A stretch of 49,561 nt of DNA, taken from contig JAIOZI010000035.1 of assembly GCA_021740785.1 (NCBI GenBank), positions 1 to 49,561 of the forward strand, given 5' to 3'. The translations under genes were made by a program, and so were the position numbers. Below are positions 8,272 through 16,761 of this stretch, piece after piece (the first letter of the stretch is position 1; each line of letters begins with the position of its first letter). Below the pieces are notes generated by a model. That model was not told the DNA's origin and searched no databases. It saw nothing but the letters and a program-made list of their open reading frames with translations. Source of the DNA: Melioribacteraceae bacterium (GTDB lineage Bacteria > Bacteroidota > Ignavibacteria > Ignavibacteriales > Melioribacteraceae).

Positions 8272-10311
8272 TTATTTTATCAACAGCATTTTACGTGTGA
8301 ATATTTTTGCATCTGTAATTAGAGCATATATGTAAACACCGCTTGCTAATTGTGTTCCGTCAAACTCTACATTATAATTTCCTGAAATTTGATTTTCATT
8401 AACCAGGTTAGCTACATTCTCACCGAGTAAATTATAAACAGCTAGTTGTACGTTAGAATGAACAGGAAGCGAATATTTTATACTCGTAACCGGGTTAAAC
8501 GGATTCGGATAGTTTTGTGATAAACCAAACTCAGTAGGAATATTTTCAAATTTGCTGTTAACATCGGAAACAGGATCTATTGTTTTGAAAAGCCCGAGAC
8601 CTAATGTACCCGCGTACATTATTCCTCCTCCAGCAAGACCTAAACATAAAGTCTCTTTTCCTGCGCCAGGAATGCCAACGCCTGAAATAAAGTCACTCCA
8701 GTTTGTGCCATTGTTAGTGCTTTTGGAAATACCCCAATTATGTGCGGCGTAAATGTTACCATCGTTGTCTGTTATCAAAGCATTTATATGTGCCGAAATC
8801 CAGCCGGCATCTTCCCATGTAGCGCCATTATCTGTTGAACGTTTTACATTTCCTCCGCTTAGTCCTATAAAAATTTCACCGTTACTTCCTATAGTAATAG
8901 CGCGGCAGCGATTGTATTCTATTTTTGTCCACGCTATATAATCGGTAGCCGATGTAAATACACCACCGTCGCAAGCGGCAATATATTTGTTCATCTGCGG
9001 ACTGTAAGCTATATCATAAACAGCGCCGGAAAGATCATTTGTGCCGCTGTTCCAGTTATTATTTGACTCGAGAAGATAAAATGATGCGTCCCCGCCGCCG
9101 AAAGTTTCCAGAGAGAATCCCCTTGCACTAGTTATTAATGAATATATTTTTGCTGTTGCGGGAAGAACCGACTGCCATGTCGTTCCATAATCGGTTGATT
9201 TAAATGCACCCTGGTTTGTTGCGGCAAACAGGTTATGATCAACATCAAAAACAAGATCGTTTATAACTAAGTTTGTTAAACCAGAATTTATCTGCGAAAA
9301 ACTATTGCCGTTGTTAGTGGATTTATAAACTCCGTATCCACCGGTACCAAGATAAAGATTATTAAATTGGTCGAAGGTAATTGCGGTATAATTTGTATGA
9401 CCGATTTGTACATAAATAGCATTATCTAAAATATTTGGTGCTTTATATATTCCATTGTAGAGTGAAGCAGCGGTAACATCCTGCAAATCGGTAATTTCAA
9501 AATCCATCGCGGAATTTTTTAACCAGTTCGCACCCTTATCGGTCGTATAAAATATTCCGCTCTGTGTACCGATTCTAATTTTTTCATTTTTCATAGCATA
9601 ACAATTAACCTCGGTATTCGTTAGCCCGTTGTTCCGCTGTTCCCAAGATTTAGTAGAATCCCCAACTTCATTGTAGTTTATAAAAAAACATCCATACTCT
9701 GAAGTTATCATTAACACATTTTCGCTAGCGTAATAGCCAACTCTGGTGATGCCTCTTATTCCAGATATTGGCAGACCATTGTTAAAATCATTCCACGTAC
9801 CACCGCTATCAGTGGAAAACCTAAATCCTTCGTTTGTTACTATGCCCCACCAACCTACGTATATTCCGGTAAGGTCATTTATATCTGTGAGTGAGTTTAA
9901 CGCAAATCCGCTCCAGGTTTCGCCGTTATCAGTTGATAAAAACATTCCGCCGGCAGAAGCCGCATATAATTCGGCTGAAGAATAACCGAAACGAAATTTA
10001 TGAACCCTGCTGCTCAAGGAAGGTGATTTTGTCCAGTTTACTCCATCACTTGAATAATAAACTCCATTCTCAACAGCCGCCAGATAATTTGACCCCGCCT
10101 GAGTAATATCATTTATTTTATTTCCTTTTAATCCGATGAATTCCCATGTATTTACGCCGGTTTGTGCATAAATACCGTCGTCTGTACCCACCCAGCCGCC
10201 GTTAACGCAATAAATTTCTTTATTAACCGGCCCATCTAATGCATCCCATATTTGCTGCGCAAATGTGAAAGATGTAAAAAAGACAAATAAACTCATCATT
10301 AATGTTTTCAT
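8272..10311 (-). CDS. T9SS-exported BNR-type beta-propeller protein
   Basis: 679 aa from ATG 10311, preferred because GGAG sits 7 bases upstream; an in-frame TTG 12 bases earlier is the alternative. A signal peptide (MKTLMMSLFVFFTSFTFAQ) is followed by repeated Asp-box turns (FLSTDNGETWSG, FSTDSGGTWNDF, YTTDKGANWLKN, KSTDYGTTWQSV, RSTDNGATWEDA, KSTNNGTNWSDF). These suggest one or two propellers over residues ~20-600. The final ~80 residues are the type-A sorting domain (SQNYPNPFNPVTSIKYSLP...ASGVYIYAL). It has the same architecture as its neighbours and is probably a diverged paralogue of them. Exported to the surface or medium; ligand unknown. Confidence 0.88.
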   Translation of the reverse strand: MKTLMMSLFVFFTSFTFAQQIWDALDGPVNKEIYCVNGGWVGTDDGIYAQTGVNTWEFIGLKGNKINDITQAGSNYLAAVENGVYYSSDGVNWTKSPSLSSRVHKFRFGYSSAELYAASAGGMFLSTDNGETWSGFALNSLTDINDLTGIYVGWWGIVTNEGFRFSTDSGGTWNDFNNGLPISGIRGITRVGYYASENVLMITSEYGCFFINYNEVGDSTKSWEQRNNGLTNTEVNCYAMKNEKIRIGTQSGIFYTTDKGANWLKNSAMDFEITDLQDVTAASLYNGIYKAPNILDNAIYVQIGHTNYTAITFDQFNNLYLGTGGYGVYKSTNNGNSFSQINSGLTNLVINDLVFDVDHNLFAATNQGAFKSTDYGTTWQSVLPATAKIYSLITSARGFSLETFGGGDASFYLLESNNNWNSGTNDLSGAVYDIAYSPQMNKYIAACDGGVFTSATDYIAWTKIEYNRCRAITIGSNGEIFIGLSGGNVKRSTDNGATWEDAGWISAHINALITDNDGNIYAAHNWGISKSTNNGTNWSDFISGVGIPGAGKETLCLGLAGGGIMYAGTLGLGLFKTIDPVSDVNSKFENIPTEFGLSQNYPNPFNPVTSIKYSLPVHSNVQLAVYNLLGENVANLVNENQISGNYNVEFDGTQLASGVYIYALITDAKIFTRKMLLIK

Positions 10312-10338
10312 TATAAACTCCAAATCGTTTTGATACTT

Positions 10339-12846
10339 CTATTTCAGAAGCATCATTTTTTTTGTTATAAAATTACTGCCGTATGTAATTTTATAAAAAT
10401 AAATTCCGCTTGATATTTCTCGGTTGAAGGATGATGTTTCAAATTTAACCTCATAAGTTCCCGCGGTTTTTTCTTCGTTAACGAGCGTGGCGATTTCATT
10501 GCCGAGCACATCGTAAACTTTAAGAATTATGATTGATGATTGATTATTTATGATTTTGGGCACCGAATATTTTATTGTGGTGGATGGATTAAATGGATTC
10601 GGATAATTTTGTTCTAATACAAAATCAGTCGGTATGTTTAAAGAATTTTCTACTGTAACGATTACAACTTCTGAGTATTCAAAACTACCATCCAAATCTA
10701 TTTGCTTTAATCGATATTGAATTGTTTCTCCGTTAGGAGATTCATCAATAAAATTATACTTCTTCGGTGAATTTGAATTCCCGGCACCTTCGACGAAGGC
10801 AATAGTTTGCCAAGTTGCCCCGGCGAAGTCCCTATTTTCGGGACGAAGACGGGCTCTTTCAATCTCAAATCCATAATTATTAACTTCTGTAGCCGTTTCC
10901 CATGCCAGGTTAACATTGCCGTTTATTAGGTTTGCTGTGAATGTGGTAAGTTCAACCGGCATACCTCCATCTTCCGAATGTAAAATTGTCCCATAACCAC
11001 CAACCATCCAGCCTTCTAAGTTGCTAAGGAAGAATACGTCACTCAAGTTATTCGTTGTACCGGATGAGTGTATTTCCCATGTTGATCCGCCGTCCGATGT
11101 CAGTAATAACTCACCATTGTTTCCACACACCCAACCTGTGTTAACATCATAAAAGTGAATACTATTTAGTCTATTTGTTGTTCCACTAGTTTTCAGAGTC
11201 CAACTTGAGCCGGAGTTCGTTGTTTTATAAATTTCCCCAGCATCTCCAACAATCCATCCGGTAGAACTATTTATAAAATATACATCCAGGAAATCTGCAG
11301 TTGCATCAACTATCAATGTTGCCCATGTTGATCCCCCATCCGTGGATTTGGAAAATACACCTGAAATACCAACAGTAAAAAAAAGGCTGGAACTTAGACA
11401 TTGAACAGCAGTTAAATCGGATGCGCCACTAATTGTATTTGTCGTCCAATCAGTCCCCCCATTCGTTGTATTTGCGTAAAAGCTACCTGACCCAACAGTG
11501 CAGCCAAAATTCGAATCATAAAAATCAATTGCATAAAACGCCACCCCTGTTGGTAAAATCCAATTATAGTTTTTATAAGACCAATTACTTCCGCCATCTG
11601 TTGTTTTATATATTTGAGCTGCATAGGGATGAGAGTTATATCTTCCAACCAACCATCCTAAATTCATAGAATGGAAATAACTACCCCCGAATTGAACAGT
11701 TCCACTGCCGACAGAAATCTCCGTCCAATTTTCACCACCATTAGTAGTCTTGATAAAGGAGTTATATGACCCGGCTACTCCTGAACTTGTATTAATAAAT
11801 TGAATATCGAATAGAGCGGAGTTATTAGCTAAATCGCTTTGATATATTTTTGACATGCTGGTACCATTGTATAACCAAATCACACCTCCAATTCCAGCAA
11901 AGAAAACAAGATTAGGATTATATACATCCAGACAATTAAATTGATTTCCCGCAACATAGTCTGCAATTTTCGTCCAACTTGCACCACTACTAGTAGTTTT
12001 ATAAACCTCTCCATTTTGATTTGTAATATAACCGGTAACATTGTCGGAGAATTCTATATCCAATAGATAGCTGGCTACAGCGTTGCTGACAATACTCCAG
12101 CTATCGCCCCCATCAGTTGACTTTAAAAACTTATTATAATATCCAATTGCATAAATTGTATTAAGGTCAACGGCATCTAGAGCCGGAATAAAATCAGAAG
12201 AAATTCCCGGTACTTGCGCAACCCAAGTTTCACCTCCATCTGTCGTCTTATAAATCGTGGTTCCACCGCATACCCAGCCGACATTTACAGAATAAAAATC
12301 AATCCCACTTAATGAATTACTCGAACCTGAGATTGACACTTCAGTCCAGATATTCCCTCCATCAGTAGTCTTTAAAACAACAGAGAACCAAGTTGTTATT
12401 TCTGATACGTAGTAATAATCCCCAATAGCATAACCATTATTTCCATCAACAAAATACACTTTGTTCAAATTTTGTGTAACACCACTAGTTTTCTGTGTCC
12501 ACGAGTTTCCTGCATCAGTAGTTTTTAGTATTGTGCCTCCATCCCCAACAACAACACAATTATTCTCATCTAAAGTAAAAACACCATTTAAATTTTCAGT
12601 CGTTCCGCTTTCCTGAACTGTATAGTTTGTTAATAAAACCTGCCGTAAAATTGTACCTCCTTCACCTACTGCCCAAGAATAATTATAGTTACTATTCATA
12701 TAACTGATATCATTTAGCGTATTCCCTTGCGGAAGAGGATTCTGCCATTCCCACTGACCTTTTGCGGTTGTTGAAAGGATCAAAAGAATGAAAATCCTTA
12801 ATAATATTTTCATGATTATGTATTTAAAACAAAATTCGCTTTTCAT
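10339..12846 (-). CDS. T9SS-exported YCF48/BNR beta-propeller protein with FN3-like linker
   Basis: 835 aa from ATG 12846, chosen because a strong GGGAGG ribosome site precedes it. An internal ATG at 12813 begins the hydrophobic signal core and lacks one. Residues ~35-630 form propeller repeats with Asp boxes (KTTDAGNSWTQK, KTTDGGETWVAQ, KSTDGGDSWSIV, TSDGGSTWEIHS). Residues ~635-735 are an FN3-like domain (VELTTFTANL...VNLAWETATE), interrupted by a short GC-rich insertion coding for RLRPENRDFAGA. The type-A sorting domain ends the protein. The start overlaps the zinc-ribbon gene by 23 bp, indicating translational coupling. Confidence 0.87.
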   Translation of the reverse strand: MKSEFCFKYIIMKILLRIFILLILSTTAKGQWEWQNPLPQGNTLNDISYMNSNYNYSWAVGEGGTILRQVLLTNYTVQESGTTENLNGVFTLDENNCVVVGDGGTILKTTDAGNSWTQKTSGVTQNLNKVYFVDGNNGYAIGDYYYVSEITTWFSVVLKTTDGGNIWTEVSISGSSNSLSGIDFYSVNVGWVCGGTTIYKTTDGGETWVAQVPGISSDFIPALDAVDLNTIYAIGYYNKFLKSTDGGDSWSIVSNAVASYLLDIEFSDNVTGYITNQNGEVYKTTSSGASWTKIADYVAGNQFNCLDVYNPNLVFFAGIGGVIWLYNGTSMSKIYQSDLANNSALFDIQFINTSSGVAGSYNSFIKTTNGGENWTEISVGSGTVQFGGSYFHSMNLGWLVGRYNSHPYAAQIYKTTDGGSNWSYKNYNWILPTGVAFYAIDFYDSNFGCTVGSGSFYANTTNGGTDWTTNTISGASDLTAVQCLSSSLFFTVGISGVFSKSTDGGSTWATLIVDATADFLDVYFINSSTGWIVGDAGEIYKTTNSGSSWTLKTSGTTNRLNSIHFYDVNTGWVCGNNGELLLTSDGGSTWEIHSSGTTNNLSDVFFLSNLEGWMVGGYGTILHSEDGGMPVELTTFTANLINGNVNLAWETATEVNNYGFEIERARLRPENRDFAGATWQTIAFVEGAGNSNSPKKYNFIDESPNGETIQYRLKQIDLDGSFEYSEVVIVTVENSLNIPTDFVLEQNYPNPFNPSTTIKYSVPKIINNQSSIIILKVYDVLGNEIATLVNEEKTAGTYEVKFETSSFNREISSGIYFYKITYGSNFITKKMMLLK
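10817..10854. repeat. GC-rich palindromic element inside a coding region
   Basis: Nested complementary arms: GTCCC (10828-10832) with GGGAC (10840-10844) around a 7-base loop, and CCCG (10819-10822) with CGGG (10850-10853) outside, separated by GAA-containing internal loops. The composition is unlike the flanking AT-rich gene. The element adds about 12 residues to a conserved FN3-like domain without breaking the frame. Confidence 0.6.
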
Positions 12847-13042
12847 TTTTATTCCCTCCCGGATACTCTTCACCACAAAATTTACAATGATGCGCGTAAG
12901 GATTTGTAATCTCTTTTTTACAACTAGGACAATTCTCAATCAACTTGGAGCCGCAAATGGAGCAGTACTCATCCGGCTCTAAAGTGTTGCAGAAAAAATT
13001 GCAATCCGGACATAATTTGTAAGTGTAGTTTGCTTTATTCAT
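12824..13042 (-). CDS. Small double zinc-ribbon protein
   Basis: 72 aa from ATG 13042 (MNKANYTYKLCPDC...); an in-frame ATG at 13075 has no ribosome site. It contains four paired-cysteine knuckles: CPDC (with a following C), CSICGSKL, CPSCKKEI and HCKFCGEEY. These fit two zinc ribbons of the kind used for protein or nucleic-acid contacts. It is the first gene of the T9SS-cargo operon and overlaps the next gene by 23 bp. Its role is unknown; a regulatory or accessory function for the operon is only a guess. No signal peptide is present, so it should be cytoplasmic. Confidence 0.72.
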   Translation of the reverse strand: MNKANYTYKLCPDCNFFCNTLEPDEYCSICGSKLIENCPSCKKEITNPYAHHCKFCGEEYPGGNKNEKRILF

Positions 13043-13241
13043 TTTTCCCAATTTGTATTTTAATAAAATGTTCAAAAGATGTACCGGATAATCGATCGGA
13101 TTATATCTTTACAAAACAATCACTTAATCCATTTTTTATTGCTCATTCTTTTTGTGATGTGTTGCATAACTGTGTATCATTGATACCCTGCAAAGCTACA
13201 TATCTGGAGCTTATTATCACTTTTTTATCTATATTCGTTTT
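13043..13241. promoter_or_regulatory. Divergent intergenic control region
   Basis: The 199-bp gap lies between the cargo operon (minus) and the kinase gene (plus). On the minus strand a perfect TATAAT (13105-13100) sits about 60 bp before the zinc-ribbon start, overlapped by an inverted repeat ATAATC-N5-GATTAT (13088-13104). On the plus strand TTGCAT...TACCCT is a weak candidate for the kinase gene. No sigma-54 -24/-12 (GG-N10-GC) promoter was found here on either strand. Confidence 0.35.
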
Positions 13242-16200
13242 ATGAGAAAGTTTGCCTTTATATTGTTTTTAATTTTAGCCGCTATTTGTACCGCTCAAAG
13301 TGAATTAAGAATTAAGTGGGAAACTCTGAAATCACCTGCTAATTCAAGTCTAACAATCCTCAAAGGAAGCAGCATCTCGGATTTTTGGGTCTATGACCAA
13401 AAAGGAACTATTTATCATCATTTTGAGAATGAGTGGCGCAGTTATTTCCCCGATCTAAAAGAACAGATTACAAGTAATAGCTTATTCAAATTTATTGATG
13501 ATAGTTTTATACTATTTGCATGGGATACTGACTGGCGTACACACATAAAATATTTCGAAGATGGTAAATGGACGAGTGAAAATTATATATGTAATCTTCC
13601 TTTGCAGGGGATTATTAATATTGATGATCAAAACACTTACGCTTACGGCAACTTTGGAACATTTCTAAAGTTCGAAAATAATACTTGGAAAGAAATCGAA
13701 ACTCCGTTTGAAAATCATATTCAAGCTACAGCATTTATTTCACCGCATAGCATTTGGCTGGGAACAAAGTATGACGGCATTTATGAATATGACGGTCAGA
13801 AATTTAAATTTTACCCGTTTGATGATGGCAACAACTATAGCGTTCTTACCTTGAATTATACAGAAGAATTCGGACTTGAAGCAATAACCTCGATTTCAAA
13901 AATTTTTCGTTTAGATAACGGAAAGTTTGTTGAAATTCCAAGATCAAAAAGTAGTTATAAAAATTCAAGAGGAATGAATATTGAGCAGTACCACCAAACA
14001 CTTTTAACTGATATCGCTGGAAATATTCATTTTATATTTCCTCCTGAAAAATTCAAAGTCCGCGGCAGTAAATATTTAGATGACGGAACTGTAATCATCA
14101 CATCAATTGACGGGCAAATTCGATACGGTTTACCTCAGGATGATAATTTCTTTTATAACGGCGCTAGGATTTATAACGTGCAGGGAAATGCTGATGCATC
14201 AACACTTTTTGGAGCGGTTCTGGATTTGAATAACGATAATCAGAATGATATTTTTCTTCTACAGACATCACGATTTTTTTCAAAAATTTTCTGGGTAAAC
14301 GATCCAGGTCAAGCTTTTATTGATGTTACTCAAAGCAGCAATATCATTAAAATAATTCCTTCAACAACTACCTCAATTGTATTCGGCGATCTTAATAAAG
14401 ATTTTCATCAAGATTTTACAATTTGTATTACGGATACCTCCGGAAGCAGAGTTGAAGTATATTTTTCCGACGGCAGCGGCGGATTTGAACTTTCCTCGAT
14501 AATTATACTTCCAATGGAATTTTCCGAATTGTATCCTAATTCTATTTCACTATTTGATTATGACATTGACGGTGATCTGGATATTAATCTTACATTTTAT
14601 TACGGAACAAATACCCAACGCGGAACAAACGTCATTCTTGAAAATTCATTCTGGGGAAATTTTTCTGTTATCGATACGGCTTTAACGAAGGCTGCCAACG
14701 GTTGGAATAGACAGTCAATCGATTTTGATGCAGATAATGATAACATCAATGAAATGTTCATCTCCACATATTGGGGAGTGAATAAATTTTTGGTAAAAGA
14801 GGGTAATTTATTAAAAGATAAATTTGATGAGCGGATGGATAAAATCGAAAGAAACGAGTCCGACGGCAATGGGGTTTTTGATTTCGATTTAGATGGTGAC
14901 CTTGACATTTTTGTATTAACTACAAAGAGTTTTATTGAAGTTTATCAGAATGACGGGAACGGGATGTTTTCGGAAATTTCGGCTGAGTTATTCGATGATT
15001 CTCTTCGTACAAAAATTATTTTACAACAGGAAAAAGCCAGTATTAATTTCGGCGATTTTAACAATGATTCCTACGTAGATATTTTTTGCTCCTACACTAT
15101 GAGTGAAACATCCCAAAACCTTCTGCTGATTAGTGATTCCGCAAAGTACTTCGTTGATAAAACCGAGCAATATGAACTTCATAAAAACTATGTTCATGGA
15201 TCGCTCGTCGCAGATTTTGATGGTGATGGTGACATTGATATTTACGGTTATCGTAATGAAGAAAATTTGCTTTTGCTCAACAATTTAAACGACAGGAATT
15301 TTCTTCAAATTAAGCTCGTTGGTGTCAAATCAAATACGGATGCTATCGGTTCCAAAGTATGGATATATAGGTCCGGGCACTTGAATGATCATGAATACTT
15401 AGCCGGATTCAAACAGCTTGGAACAACGGAATTTGGAATTAAGCATCAAAATTCATTCATAATGCATTTCGGACTAAGCGCAAAGTTCAACTACGATATT
15501 AAAGTTCAATTCTACGGCGGCGAAGAGAAAATAATTGAAAATGTAAATCCATCGCAGCTAATAACAATAAAAGAAATTGAAGGACCGGCAGCGTTCGCAT
15601 ACCAGGTTCCGGCTAATCTTTACAGAATTTTTAGCAGCACAAATGTTCAATTTTATCTTATTACTTTCATTCTTGGAATGATCACTCTTTTTATTGGAGT
15701 TAGAATCGGCATTGAAAAATTCAAATGGGATATAAAACTGTCGCTAGCCCTTGTTGTCGTCAACACAACAATTTTTTGGATTATCCTTTTGCTGACTCAA
15801 AATTCAGTAAACGAATTGATAAAGTATGCACTTCCTTATACAGTTGTGTTTGTAGGAATTGCATTACCGAATTTATTATTTATTTGGATGAACCGTAACG
15901 AACGCACCAAATCAATTGAAGAATACGAAGAAGAGCTTCTGAGTATTGTTGTAAACTTTTCACATGGTGAGTGGGCATTACGAAATTTAAACAGTCTAAA
16001 ACTCTTGTGTGAGAATGTATCGACGCATGTTAATAAAGAGAGCAGATTCCAAGAAACTCTGCTTGAAAGAATTAAAACTTTCACCGAGTTAACCTTGCCG
16101 AACATAAAAAAAATTATTTCACTTTCACGGTCGATCGGTTATAACTATGAGAAAATTGATGAACTAAAAAAATATTCGGATAATGTTGAACTCCAATGCT

Positions 16201-16760
16201 ACTCGATAAAAAATGATAGACCGGGTATTAAAAAATGCAGGATGATTTCGGAATCTATTACAAAAATTAAAAATGACATTTCCGAGATCGCGAGTTTTAT
16301 TAAAACGAAATTCTCTTGCACACCGGAAGAAATAATAAATGATGTTTCCAATGAATTTACCGATACATTTACTAAGCAAAATATCGAACTGATAAAATCG
16401 AAATCTTATATTGATAAATACAGGGTTTTAATTAGAGGCTTTGAATTAGCCGATATACTTGATAATGCAATTCAGAATGCAATTGATTCATTTGATAAGA
16501 ATAGTAAAAATTTTATAGAAATTACCTTGTACCGATCAGCGCCTAAAATATTGATTGATATCCGGAATAACGGGAACTCGATACAAAAGGAAAATTGGGA
16601 TAAAATATTTGAAGCCGGCTACTCTGAAAAACAAAGTACGGGTTTCGGACTGTTCAATGCGCGAAAAGCTTTATCAAAATACGGTGGCAGAATATTTGTA
16701 AAAAACAGCAGTGAAGAAAACGGAACAACTTTTACAATTGAATTAAACGAAGGCAAATGA
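13242..16760 (+). CDS. Sensor histidine kinase with propeller, FG-GAP/VCBS and UnbV/ASPIC ectodomain
   Basis: 1172 aa. Signal peptide 1-19 (cleavage after CTAQ). Residues ~30-300 resemble two-component-regulator propeller repeats (IWLGTKYDGIYEYDGQKF at 171-188). Residues ~320-690 carry seven Asp-rich calcium-loop-like motifs (DLNNDNQND 328, DLNKDFHQD, DYDIDGDLD 439, DFDLDGDLD 547, DFNNDSYVD, DFDGDGDID 658) as in FG-GAP/VCBS propellers. Residues ~685-780 match the UnbV/ASPIC fold. Three membrane helices follow (~803-822, 833-852, 862-883), then a helical region with a possible H-box (NFSHGEW, H908) and an HATPase_c domain: N box DILDNAIQNAIDSF, G1 DIRNNG, G2 GFGLFNARK. One base separates it from the response regulator. 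No ribosome site is visible. The ligand is unknown. Confidence 0.88.
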   Translation: MRKFAFILFLILAAICTAQSELRIKWETLKSPANSSLTILKGSSISDFWVYDQKGTIYHHFENEWRSYFPDLKEQITSNSLFKFIDDSFILFAWDTDWRTHIKYFEDGKWTSENYICNLPLQGIINIDDQNTYAYGNFGTFLKFENNTWKEIETPFENHIQATAFISPHSIWLGTKYDGIYEYDGQKFKFYPFDDGNNYSVLTLNYTEEFGLEAITSISKIFRLDNGKFVEIPRSKSSYKNSRGMNIEQYHQTLLTDIAGNIHFIFPPEKFKVRGSKYLDDGTVIITSIDGQIRYGLPQDDNFFYNGARIYNVQGNADASTLFGAVLDLNNDNQNDIFLLQTSRFFSKIFWVNDPGQAFIDVTQSSNIIKIIPSTTTSIVFGDLNKDFHQDFTICITDTSGSRVEVYFSDGSGGFELSSIIILPMEFSELYPNSISLFDYDIDGDLDINLTFYYGTNTQRGTNVILENSFWGNFSVIDTALTKAANGWNRQSIDFDADNDNINEMFISTYWGVNKFLVKEGNLLKDKFDERMDKIERNESDGNGVFDFDLDGDLDIFVLTTKSFIEVYQNDGNGMFSEISAELFDDSLRTKIILQQEKASINFGDFNNDSYVDIFCSYTMSETSQNLLLISDSAKYFVDKTEQYELHKNYVHGSLVADFDGDGDIDIYGYRNEENLLLLNNLNDRNFLQIKLVGVKSNTDAIGSKVWIYRSGHLNDHEYLAGFKQLGTTEFGIKHQNSFIMHFGLSAKFNYDIKVQFYGGEEKIIENVNPSQLITIKEIEGPAAFAYQVPANLYRIFSSTNVQFYLITFILGMITLFIGVRIGIEKFKWDIKLSLALVVVNTTIFWIILLLTQNSVNELIKYALPYTVVFVGIALPNLLFIWMNRNERTKSIEEYEEELLSIVVNFSHGEWALRNLNSLKLLCENVSTHVNKESRFQETLLERIKTFTELTLPNIKKIISLSRSIGYNYEKIDELKKYSDNVELQCYSIKNDRPGIKKCRMISESITKIKNDISEIASFIKTKFSCTPEEIINDVSNEFTDTFTKQNIELIKSKSYIDKYRVLIRGFELADILDNAIQNAIDSFDKNSKNFIEITLYRSAPKILIDIRNNGNSIQKENWDKIFEAGYSEKQSTGFGLFNARKALSKYGGRIFVKNSSEENGTTFTIELNEGK

Positions 16761-16761
16761 T

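Noticed and set aside
6098-12846. Sialidases (from the BNR/Asp-box repeats)
   Set aside because: Asp boxes are structural and shared by many propellers; no sialidase Arg triad or RIP motif was seen.
13043-13241. Sigma-54 promoter for the cargo operon or kinase
   Set aside because: No GG-N10-GC spacing was found on either strand in this spacer; TTGCA occurs but without the -24 element.
14600-14908. 102-codon minus-strand ORF inside the kinase gene
   Set aside because: It lies wholly antisense to the Asp-rich kinase ectodomain coding sequence, and its Ser/Pro/Lys-rich translation is what antisense of such repeats gives.
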